Below are positions 22,683 through 33,000 of a stretch of DNA of 64,000 nt, piece by piece; the first letter of the stretch is position 1, and each line of letters begins with the position of its first letter. Source of the DNA: Sarcophilus harrisii (lineage: Eukaryota > Chordata > Mammalia > Dasyuromorphia > Dasyuridae); contig NC_045430.1 of assembly GCF_902635505.1 (NCBI RefSeq), positions 274,826,681 to 274,890,680 on the forward strand. Reading direction: 5' to 3'. The position numbers and the translations under genes are program-made. The notes below the pieces were generated by a model. The model did no database searches, was not told where the DNA came from, and saw nothing but the letters and a program-made list of their open reading frames with translations.

Positions 22683-24035
22683 CAGGCATAGAATTCCCTT
22701 TATCAAGGCTGATTTTGGAAAAGTTTTCAGCTATAAAAACTAGTGTGTTTCTGTTCAAAATAATGGCACCATGCATAGACAAGTGTTGGTGAGGAGAAGC
22801 AGACTTGGATGATTTCCTGTTCTTAGAGTAAAAAAGCCAGTTGGATCCAAAAGAATAGCACTTGGAACTATGTGCAGTGCCTGGATTTTATGTTAAATGA
22901 TATTCTGAAGCTTATCATGAAAAGAATGGAAAACAATAGGAAAGAACAGAAATTTCATAGGAATATGGGATACTCCATAATTCTGGCTTAGTCTTTCACA
23001 CCAAATAATCATCCATAGGTGTGAGAGGAAGAACAGGGGTTCTTCCCCATCATGAAAGTGGTCAGATGATTAAAATATATCTCTATGAGTTTATTTATTT
23101 ATATATGTATATATAAATTTAAAGTCTAAACAATAGACCCAAGAGCTTAGTTCAAAAGATGAGAAATAATTATAGATAGAATTTTTCAGCATCAGAAAGT
23201 TAAAAGTAAATAATTTCCCCAGCTTTGATTTCCAGGATTAGAAGAGAAGCAAAATATGGTCTCTTTTAACCAAAATAACTTTTTACAGTTAGTACTATAT
23301 CTCTAAGATAATTAAAAGTTTTTCAAAGATCTTAAATGGCTTTTTGCATTTTTTCAGAAATAAATTGCTCTAAATCCATTTCTGTTTCTTGGATCTCCCA
23401 ATAACTAGACTGTTGCCAAAACCCCACATATGGTGTTTCTACAATGGTGGAACCTTCAGAGCTTCCACTTTACTAACATCATGGATGAGAACCCAGAGTT
23501 GCTTTCTTCCCTGGCAACCAGGTGGCAGGAGAACCAATGAGGAACTTCAAAGAGCAAAATACTGGTTGTGGGACAAGAGAAAGAGAAAACAGGTGGACAG
23601 AAGAAAGATGGCCAGGCCATGAGAAAGTAAGATCACAGACACGCTGGACGGACCCTTTGTGGCAAATCCTTGGAAGAATATGAACAATAATCACCCAGGA
23701 TGGGCAGACAAGGATGGAATTCTAAATCCTTAAAAAAAAAAAAGCCTCCTAGAACTATTATTAATCAATCATATGCATTATCGAATAGTATTTGGCAACT
23801 CACAGTTCAATGTGGGAACAATAGTAAATGTAAATTTCATATGCCAAAGGAGAAAAAAACTATCATGAACACAAGAACACCCTCTTAGCTGCCCCAAGAA
23901 CAGCACATGATCCTTATGAGTTGGAAGAGGAAAAATTGTGTTGTGATCATAAGATCATGGATTTCAAGCTTGAACGCCTCCCACTCAGATATCTTCAGTG
24001 GCTCCCTGCTGCCTCTAGAAAGAAATGAAGACAGG
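22682..24035. other. Intergenic, nothing recognised
   Basis: AT-rich unique sequence. A TATATA-rich stretch lies at 23093-23117 and an A run at 23731. No exon, RNA or mobile element identified. Confidence 0.4.
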
Positions 24036-24300
24036 CTAATTGTACAATATTTCAGAGAACGATTCTTTTTGTACAGCAAAATACGGTTTGGTCATGTATA
24101 CTTATTGTGTATCTAATTTATATTTTAATATATTTAACATCTACTGGCCATCCTGCCATCTGGGGGAGGGAGTGGGGGGAAGGAGGGGAAAAATTGGAAC
24201 AAGAGGTTTGGCAATTGTTAATGCTGTAAAGTTACCTATACATATAACTTGTAAATAAAAGGCTTATTAAAAAACAAATTAAAAAAAATAAAAAAAGAAA
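24035..24300 (+). repeat. L1 3' end with A-rich tail
   Basis: CAATATTTCAGAGAACGATT, TACAGCAAAATACGGTTTGG, CCTGCCATCTGGGGGAGGGA and AAATAAAAGGCTTATTAAA, then an A-rich tail to about 24315. Closest partner in the window is the minus-strand copy at 51225-51545. Confidence 0.88.
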
Positions 24301-24314
24301 AAAGAAAGAAAGAA

Positions 24315-25375
24315 GGGCAGAGTCCTCTATTTGGCACTGAAGATTATAGAGAGTGGGAAATGACAAAGGGAACAGTATTGTGGAGAAGACAGGAAGAGAG
24401 ATGGTCTTCAGCATGTAGGTGCCTTTGCAGGAAGGGTCATCTCTTCATGAAAAAGAAATGTAAAGGAAACCACAGGGGAATGACTACTGCTAAGCTGCCA
24501 AGAATCGAGAAAAGAGGGAGCTCTTGCTGAGTTGCCTCAATTTATCTAGTAAAGTAAGGGCCAGGGGCCTTGGCTGAGGAAGGAGAAGGGAGTCAGTGGT
24601 CCGGGAGAGTAAGGAACAAAGAGCTTTGGAACAGCCTCTCCCAAGGTGAGTGACAGTGACTGGATTAAAGCAGAATGCTCGCTGCAGGTATGTGGCATCT
24701 GAGAGCTTTCCCTGCACCCACAGGCTCAGGCATCTCCGGCACGGATGCCCACGAAGGCCTTGGCTGTTCCCATTCTGCACCTGGAAGGGCCCATTCTGGC
24801 AAAGTTCACCAAAACAGACCATTTTCATCAGTACTGTCAAACTGTCCAGGAGATTTATTTCCTCCAAGAGCCACCCGGTTGTTCTGCAGCTCCCAGATTT
24901 TTGAATTAATTGTTACTCACCAGCCCCCTAATGCCACTTCGCGTTGAAATACCAAAGCTATCCATCAGAAAACAAACACCTCAGCCAGATACATTTACTC
25001 AGGAAAACCTCTGGTTCTTTTCAGTTAGCTTAGCACCAGCTAGGGATGGCCAGGGCCATAAGCAGCAGGGGCATGTGGGAAGTCCCATGTTACGGTCAAT
25101 ATGCCTTCAGGGGGGCACGGTGAGGGGCGACTGGCTGGCAGGGCTGCTTGCTCATGATGGCCGCCCCATCTGGGTCAACCAGAGACAAACTGGTCCTTTT
25201 CTGACTCCTTGCTAAATCAGGTCCATCAGTCTCTCTGCTGCCCTGATCTACTGCCTCCTTCACCTAGAAAAAGTCAGCTCCCATCACCATCCGAGTGGCC
25301 AGTCTGATCTGCTGCGTCATTTCAGTCTCTTCCCAGATTTTCTCTTCTTTCCTTAGTGATTCCGAATTGTCTTAA
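24315..25375. other. Intergenic, nothing firmly recognised
   Basis: Higher-GC unique sequence between L1 tails. Open frames on both strands at 24490-25215 are mutually overlapping and unlike any family I know. Confidence 0.4.
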
Positions 25376-25376
25376 A

Positions 25377-25585
25377 AATAGATGTTATTCACTGTATAAC
25401 TATGTATACATATGTTGTATTGGACATATACTTTAACATATTTAACATGTATGGGACTGCCTGCCATCTGGGGGGGGAGAGGGGGAAGGAGGGGAAAAGT
25501 TGGAAGAGAAGGTTTTGCAAGGGTCAGTGTTGAAAAATTAGCCATGCATATGTTTTATAAATAAAAGGCTATAATTTAAAAAAAG
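25377..25585 (+). repeat. L1 tail, first of a stacked pair
   Basis: TTTAACATATTTAACATG, GACTGCCTGCCATCTGGGGG, GAAAAATTAGCCATGCATAT and TATAAATAAAAGGCTATAAT. Flanked by the 13-mer AATAGATGTTATT at 25377-25389 and 25586-25598. Confidence 0.88.
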
Positions 25586-25770
25586 AATAGATGTTATTCA
25601 TATATTGGATTATTTGTCATCTAGGGAAAGGGATGGGAGGAAGGAGGGGAGAAAAAAATTGGAACACAAAGTTTTGCAAAGCTGAACGTTGAAAATTATC
25701 TGTGCATATGATCTGAAAACTAAAAGCTTTTAAAAAAAACCACATTTTTAAAAAAAGAATAGATGTTATT
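25586..25770 (+). repeat. L1 tail, second of a stacked pair
   Basis: TATTTGTCATCTAGGGAAAG, AAAATTGGAACACAAAGT and GAAAATTATCTGTGCATATG then an A-rich end. Flanked by AATAGATGTTATT at 25586-25598 and 25758-25770; a different L1 subfamily from its neighbour. Confidence 0.88.
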
Positions 25771-25869
25771 TCTCTCAACCCAATGTCAGATCTTTGATGG
25801 CACAGTCCATTTCCTTTTTGCCTTTGTTGTCTCAGCACCTGGCAGTATTGGACAGAGAGAAGAAGCTTC

Positions 25870-26095
25870 ATAAATAGCTGTTGCCTGATGGCCTGAGAAC
25901 AGGAATCGGGAAGCCCCAAGTTCAAATCCAACCTCAAACACTTCCCAGCTGTGTGATCCTGGGCAAGCCACCAACCCTATTTGCCTCAGTTTCCTCATCT
26001 GTAAAATGAGCTGGAAGGGAAATGGCAACCACTAGTTATTTCTGACAAGAAAACCCCCAATAGGCCTGAGTTGGATGTGACTGGCCAACAAATAC
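25870..26095 (+). repeat. Marsupial MIR-related SINE, long form
   Basis: Includes GAAGCCCCAAGTTCAAATCC, AGCTGTGTGATCCTGGGCAA, TTTCCTCATCTGTAAAATGA and the marsupial 3' phrase AAGAAAACCCCCAATAGGC. Confidence 0.88.
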
Positions 26096-26279
26096 TTTGT
26101 GATGGAAACACTAGCTTTGGGGGGGGAGTTTCCTCAAAAGGAATTGAAACCATTCTCAAGGCTGAGGCTCTTGGTATTACTTCCTCGTCCCCCAAATATA
26201 ACAGTCCAGAGGAGCACCTGGCCTGACACCTGGCCGGCTTCCACCTAATTATTGTAATTCCGATAACCATTGTCTAGTG

Positions 26280-26965
26280 GTCATTCACGTAGTGTCTGGC
26301 ACATGTTAAGCTAGCGATTGTTATCATTATCCATTTACAAATCATCCCTCCCAGCTTTGTAACATCCTTCCTGCCTTTCAGGTGATGCACATAGCACCGT
26401 AGCTTGTAAAATTATGGGGTCCAGGCCATCTCCCCCATTTTACAGAGAAGGAAGCCGAGTTCCAGAGATTTCCCTAAAGCTGGAGGATCATAACATGGGG
26501 GGAGACCCTTGAGCAGAACCCACAAGGGGCTATGGAAGATTACTGAGCCGGAGTGACGGTCCAGGCCCAGCCACACCCCGTCCCCATTACCAGACTGTCC
26601 ACTCTGAGCTAGAGGGACATCAGACAGGGCCCTGCCGGGCCCAGCCTCCCATCAGCCCCACTCCGTCTTTCCTCACTTCAGCCCGTCACTCAGGAGCTTA
26701 AGGTCCGAAGGACAGTCTTTGGAAGATTGCTGCCCATCTTCCTTTAATCTGTATAATCCGTGGCTCACGCCCAGGGTTTGTGCAGAGGTAGACAATGAGG
26801 GTTTTCCCCAGTCTCAAAACAAACTGAATTTCAAATGAGCTGCATTTTCAGCCAGTTCTCATAATTTCTATAATCTCATTTTGAATTGTTTGTCTCTTAA
26901 AACAATGCTAAAAATGACAGAGCCAGTGGTGTAAGCTTAACTTCTGGGGTCCTAAAAATAATTCC
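26280..26965. other. Intergenic with MIR scrap
   Basis: A minus-oriented MIR remnant at about 26285-26490 (CCCATTTTACAGAGAAGGAA). The rest is unique. Confidence 0.5.
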
Positions 26966-27368
26966 AGAGGATGGCTCTTTCCAACAATGAGATGATTCAG
27001 ATCAGTTCCAATGATCTTGTGATGGAGAGAGCCACCTGCACCTAGAGAGAGGATTGGGGGAACTGAGGGTGGATCATAACATAACAATTTCACTCTTTTG
27101 TTGTTGTTCGCTTGCATTTTGTTTTCCTTCTCAGTTTTTTTTCTTTTTGATCAGATTTTTCTTGTGTAGCAAGATAATTATATAAATATGTAGACATATA
27201 TTGGATTTAATATATATTTTAATATATTTAAGATGTGTTGGACTACTTGCCATCTAGGGGAAGGGGTGGGGGAAGGAGGGAAAGATTTGGAATTTGCAAG
27301 GATCAAAGTTGAAAAATTACCCACGCATATGTTTTGTAAATAAAAAGCTTTAATAAAAAATAATAAAG
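26965..27368 (+). repeat. L1 3' end
   Basis: CAACAATGAGATGATTCAGA, ACTTGCCATCTAGGGGAAGG and TAAATAAAAAGCTTTAATAA. It lies just beyond the presumed CCDC126 poly(A) site, in the opposite orientation to the gene. Confidence 0.9.
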
Positions 27369-27685
27369 ATGAGGGGAAAAATAATTTCTGAGAAATCATC
27401 TCCAAAGAAAACCCTCTTTTCAGAAATGAGATGGGCCTTCCTCCCTCATCTTTGCAAAGGTGGGGAGGAGGAGGCCTGTGAGCACAGAACACTTACTAAA
27501 TTTGAGTGTGTATTTGAGTGTGTGTGTGTGTGTGTGATATAACGTCAGTGATTTTTGCTGAACTTTTTGACTTTTTTATTCTTCGTTACTTATAAGGAAT
27601 GGCTCTCTTGGTTGGGGAGAAGGACAGATATTTCAGGAAATTAAAGGGGTAAAAAAACCAGAGGGAACACAAAACTAAGATAACT
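27368..27685. other. Intergenic gap downstream of CCDC126
   Basis: Contains a short (TG)n run at about 27507-27536. GT-rich sequence near 27665-27680 (minus strand) is a plausible downstream element for cleavage. Confidence 0.5.
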
Positions 27686-27703
27686 TTTTACAAATACAAA
27701 CAT

Positions 27704-27709
27704 TTTATT
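27704..27709 (-). terminator. CCDC126: Poly(A) signal AATAAA, likely CCDC126 mRNA end
   Basis: Minus-strand AATAAA (plus TTTATT) lies in an A-rich stretch. About 30 bases further on the sequence is GT-rich (TTTTGTGTTCCC), the usual arrangement for cleavage near 27685. It is the canonical hexamer I found downstream of the stop, and it lies just before the next L1 tail (26965-27365). Confidence 0.6.
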
Positions 27710-28599
27710 TTTTTCCCTGAAAAAAAAACAAAACATTTAGGTCCAACCAAAAGTGTTTCATTCTGCTGCAGCCCATGTCGTTTCTTCACTTGTCCAATGC
27801 TCGCCTACATGGCAAGGACTCAGACAGCCACCTTTGAATATGAAAAGCACCTGAAATCTTCCATCTCTTAGTACAGTATTTTAATCATCAGTACAACACG
27901 ACAGCATGTTTCAAGAATGAATATTCCCAAATGCAACCCTGCAAAATGTAACTCAGTACAGCTGAACAAGCAGACACGGTGCTGCTCAAAGCTGAGCAAC
28001 TGAGAACAAGGTAAAAGGAGGGGTCCCGGGGCACCGTGATGACAGGTGGACCTGTTTGCAGAGAGGAGCAGTTAAGCCTGCTCGGCTCACCACACGAGGT
28101 CCCACGGGGGGATCGGCTCAGGCTCCCCCAGACGCTCCCCGCGGTGGCTGTCACCAGCCCAGCACCCTTTCTTCCACTTGCTGCGATTCCTCCAGGGGAG
28201 GCCAGTGAGGCTTGTGACAGTGAATCTCGCCTCCTCTCCTTAAAACCGTCCTGTCAAAACTCACTCGGCGCCCATCCCTGGGGACGGCACGAACCCCGCC
28301 ACTGGTTCCCGGAGCTCCAGGGAAATGGGATTAACTCCCTCCTTGGCAAGCCAAGGCTGCTTCCCAGCAAAGCCCCTCTTGGGCCCGGTTTCCTCCTCTG
28401 CACTTTACATTCTCTGATTCTATGAAAAAGAGCTGAAAACCATTCTTGAAGAACTTCTGCTTTACATAATCGGTATATTCTTGAAAAGTTCTAAGTTCAA
28501 CTATCTTCTAAGACAATGCAGCCCAACTCAATGATTACAAATGAGGACGCTCTATGAGGATCACGGCAGGGCACGGACAGCTTAACCTAGAAAATCATA

Positions 28600-28712
28600 T
28601 ATTCACATTATGTATATTCTACTCTGTTTTTCCTTATCTTGTGAAATATCACCCAATTACATTATAATCTAGTTTGGGCCGTGTATGTGATACTGCTGCT
28701 CTAAATGATCTG
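28600..28712 (+). repeat. Interspersed repeat in CCDC126 3'UTR, antisense to the gene
   Basis: About 100 bp shared in order and orientation with 9340-9450. If the 3'UTR extends to 27.69 kb, the mature transcript carries this repeat. Confidence 0.5.
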
Positions 28713-29867
28713 AAAGCCTTAAAAGAAGCATTTTGTGAAGTCAATAGCCACTCCTAACCCAGCTACTGCCTAATCCAGATTGTCACATTATGTTTCGTGA
28801 AAGTAGGGATCACATGTAAGAACCAGCATTTCCCTGACTTTCGATTTCACCTGAATCCCTCCCCAGTCTCTCTCCTTGGGAGAAACATCCAGCTAGAACC
28901 CCCCAAAATCCCACTATTGTTCCCTGACTAGATTCATTTTTTCTCCCTTCAATTCAGTACAAGAAAAAAATAACCCAGAATAAGGAGATGATGTACCAAG
29001 CTGCTAGCACAAACTGTCCAGGGGTTCAACATGAAGAGAAAAATGATGGAAACATTCATATATCTGCCAACTATAAACTCTTCATTTAAATCACTTATTT
29101 TTAATTTCCTGCTATAAAATCTTGATTTTTTTTCCCTTAGAATGTAGCGAAGGAAAAAAAAAAATCTGAGTATGAGGTTATGCTCACTTGGCTGTTGATA
29201 ATTTAATTGTTCCAATGTCTGGAACATACATATTCTGGACAGTAGTTGCTACCTATTTTCAAGGTTACATTTTTGCAAATGAAATATTTAAATATACAGC
29301 AATCTCTCTATAGATATTCTGGCAAATAGTGCAAATAAAGACATTCTTTGGGTCGTGATTTTAAAACATTCTCAACATCATATCCTATTCTCTATGGACA
29401 ATTAGGTAACAAAATATAATACTGTAAATATACACATTTCCCAACAGCATCAGTTTAACATTCAGGAGTTACATCTGTTGAAAAGATGGAAAAAAATGAT
29501 TCAACTACAATATTTTCCACTTGCCCCAAAGTCATATGTTTCTACTTCAATAAATATAGAAATCAGCTCCTATGTCTTTTGAATGATTTTAGCTTCAGCC
29601 CAAACACAAGAACTTTGTATTCCACCCACCTGCTTATTATAACACAACAACAGTGCCATGATAAATACCAGCAAAGGCAGAAACTTGCCGGAAAATAACA
29701 CATCGACCATCTCTTTAAATTATATACAGAAGTGAAGGTTCCATGGATCCCACGTGTAGACCGTCTATGCCAGTGTTGGCTTCTGCCTGGGCCAGAGAGA
29801 GTCCCCAGGGCCCTGGGCGGGGGGCTGAGCCCCAGAGCACGAGGTGGCCCCCGGGACTCTGGGGCCG

Positions 29868-30052
29868 CTATCTGCTGTGGCCTGACGCATTGATCCTCTT
29901 GCTGGGCGTCCCTGGCAGCAGGTGCCCACTGGTGCCATTGGTGACGTTAGTGGCTGAGTCACTGACCCCGATGTAGTCCACTCTGCTCTCCAGCTTCACC
30001 AGGCGCTGCAAAATGTCGTCCAAGAGGACAGCGATCGTTCTTTTCAAGTCAG
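29868..30052 (-). CDS. CCDC126: CCDC126 last coding exon (residues 80-140 and stop)
   Basis: The exon opens with CTGACTTGAAAAG after a TTTCCCAG acceptor and reads [20 protein letters not shown], then [20 protein letters not shown], and ends [10 protein letters not shown] and TAG. The first half is nearly the human sequence; the Ser/Thr/Asn-rich tail has drifted. The human tail begins VVNGS, a sequon, where this protein has IGVSDS and so lacks that site. The tail still has three sequons, so a lumenal, glycosylated C-terminus remains likely. Confidence 0.95.
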
Positions 30053-33000
30053 CTGGGAAAGGAAAAGACGGACCACATGAAAACAGGGGGAAAAGTGACT
30101 AAACAAGCCCCGCCCCTTCCCGGTGTCCTGCGGCAAGGCCAGGGCATTCCGTCCTCCGCCGAAATTTCTGCCGGCGCTGGGGGGCGCCTGGGATGAGGCA
30201 TGTGACCCTGGATGGACCCTACTCCAGAGGAGACTCAGTTTCCTTCTCTTTGACTAGATGGCTTCTTTCCGCTCTAGATCTATCTTCTTATATGATTAAA
30301 AACATCCTTTTCCTAGTATTTGACTGTGTTTAGACCAATTTAATTGGGTATTTGGTTGAAAAACACACAGACAAGTCCTTCTAATTATCTGCCTTCTTGG
30401 CCAGAGAAGCTGGTCATGAGGACTCAAGGCAGGCCACAGGAATAGGTAAAATGAGTGATCAGACAGCCAAGTATGAAGAAGATTTGAGTCCAGTGGGACC
30501 CGAGGCAGAGAACTTGGGGGGGCCATGCTAGTCCACTACAAATGGGAGCTTTTAGGAGGGGGAGGTCGAGGCCTTGAAACTGAAAAGCCTGTCCTGTGGG
30601 GACCGGCGCTGACCCAGGGAAGGAGACAATCTCTTTCTAAGACTCTTCTGGGGAAGAGGGCATCATTCTGGCAGGTCTAACTCCAAGGTCTGTCCTCCAA
30701 GGGTTCCATGTCTCCAGGATTAGCGCCCGGGACCAAGCTGCTCAGGAATACCATCATCATCATCATGCTAATTATTATCATCTCCCTTCTCCAGTCTTGT
30801 CCGTCAACTTCCCTCTCTCCCCTAACATAGGCAGGCTCCTGGGCCCTGACCAGAAGTTTTACTGACAGAATCAGCTAAACAGAGTCACTAACCAACTCGC
30901 TGCACAGATTAAATTTACCAGAACAAAGCTCCGGAGCATCTTTTCTTCAAAAAGAAAAAAGGGGAAAGTGAAGTTGTTTTAAGGTAGAGCAGAATCCCCT
31001 TATGTGTGACCCAGGATGTACTTTCCCCTTTATATTTGGCATAAACTAAGAGAAAGAGATAACAACTTGGTCCTTATCCTACACTCTGACCGGTGTCTCT
31101 CTCATGGAAACTGAGAAAAGGAAAAAGCCAAGAAACTCCTGGCTCCAGAAGATCTCCAGGATCTCCCTGACAAAGAAGTCCAAGAAGGAATCAGACGCTA
31201 TGCTGCTGCTGCTACCCAGCCTGAGTTAGAAAGGAACTAATCAGGATCTCAACGTAAGAGTGAGGTAAGAAAAAGCTATTAAAGGAAAATGGAGCAATTA
31301 GTAAGAAAGAAAATCCTATTTGTATCTTGGAATGTTTGACTTAACGACACTCCAAAGTGCAATTAGCTTGGAATGAACGGTTTTAATAAAGCCGTTTTTC
31401 CATAAACACTGAGGAAATTGGTCTGCGTGTAACAAGCCTAAGCAGAGAGCCACCTTTTCTGTCTTCAGGCAAACACTTCACTACCCAAGACTGCAAGCGT
31501 CCCCTGCATCTGTCATGACATGAGCTAAAAGCCACTGGGGAAGAATGAGCTAAAAGAACAACCCATATGGATCACTCCTAAAGCCTGGGCCCTAAAGTAA
31601 GAGAAGAGATGGGTCCCTCCCCCCCTCCATTCCACCTGATAACATCCTGGGTCACCTCCATCCCAGAGGAAGGAAGGTTGTCACAAGACAGGGCCGGCTT
31701 TCAAGGCTGCCCCAGGGATCTCAACTGACTCTGGCTCAGGCCCAGACAGTGTGGTCTGCTTCAAGATCCCGGGGACTTTTTCTGTCCCATGTCTGTAAGG
31801 CACCCATGTGTGTGTAGAGCCCGTGGCGAGGCACTGAGAAGATGAAGAAGAGAGAAAATAAAGATGCATGAGAAAGAAAGGCCCCGGGGGCAAGAGCAAG
31901 GGCCTAGAAGAAGGAAGCAGTCAGAGGAATGGGCCTAAGGAGGTCTCTGCCTTCTCCCATAAGGGGGGCACCAAGAGCAGGCCGTGAGCCGAGAGGTAGA
32001 GGGAGGAAGGAGCCTTCGTCTTCTTCACGGTACTTCTGCTCTGCTGGGGTGGTGGCCAGAGAACTGAAGGAGAGGGCAAGTTCCTTTTGGCTGCTGAACT
32101 GAGGAAGATAAGGAGTCAATAAGGTAGCAGAAGAGACTCGCCTGAGGTGATTCTGCACCCAGATTTATGGCGGGCAAAGTCAGAGTCAGCAAACTAGAAA
32201 CAAGCGAACATGGCAGATTGGTGGCTCGAGGACATTAGAGTGGGTATGGAGGCAAGAGAAGCGACACTAAGAGGGAAGAAAGGGGGTGGTGATGGGGGAG
32301 CTAAAATCAGGATGAGGAAAGGGAAAACCAAACTGAACTGTCTGTGTGGGAGTGGGATAGTTAATGGAGATGTTCCTAAAGAACAGGACCCCAAAGGGCA
32401 GAATGTGGCGGGCCGTACGACTCGCCAAGCTGGTGGGGGCTAAGATAGAATCATGATGGAGTTTCTGGGGATGGAAGACATTCAAGAGTTCGGTGATCAG
32501 GTGCTGTCACTATGATTACCGAAGTCCATGAACTGATAACAACACATTAAGGAGAAAGGTCAGAAGTCAAGGACTGAAGTCACTGAAAGAGAGAAAGATC
32601 CATAAGACAGTAGCTAGGATGTCACTTAGAAATGGTGATCTGGAAGCGGCTGAGAAAATGCACCTCGCCCTGGCCTTGTAAGACAGAGCAGTAGGAGAAG
32701 AAGTGGCCACGAGGGGAAGGCACTACAAGTACTGTGGGGTCCTGGGGAGAGCCAGGATTCTGTTACATCAAGGAGGCGGGGAATATAAAAGTTCAAGAAC
32801 CTAAAGGGCGGTTTGTGGACAATAAAGCGGGAGTTCCAAAGGCCATGGGGGAATCCAGACAAGAGCTGGTGATTTGAGCTCAGAGAAGGAATAGCACAGA
32901 ATGGGCCTGCTCACCACACTCAAGACAAGTGAACTGGCTTCCTGGGATTGGGAAGGCAGTACTGATCGTTCCTGGAGGCAGCACGTGGCAGATAGAGGAG

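Larger units (their letters stand above)
27685..29867 (-). other. CCDC126: CCDC126 3'UTR (probable extent)
   Basis: About 2.2 kb from the stop codon to the first convincing poly(A) site, with little recognisable repeat apart from roughly 28600-28710. The stop-proximal part is moderately GC-rich, the middle is AT-rich, and a GC-rich, CpG-bearing block lies at 28020-28390. Open frames on either strand here resemble nothing I recognise. The 3' limit is inferred from the AATAAA near 27.7 kb. Shorter forms could use ATTAAA at 29212-29217 or 27880-27885. Confidence 0.65.

Noticed and set aside
28036-28425. 129-residue plus-strand frame in the CCDC126 3'UTR
   Set aside because: Antisense to a probable 3'UTR, no homology recognised, competing minus-strand frame.
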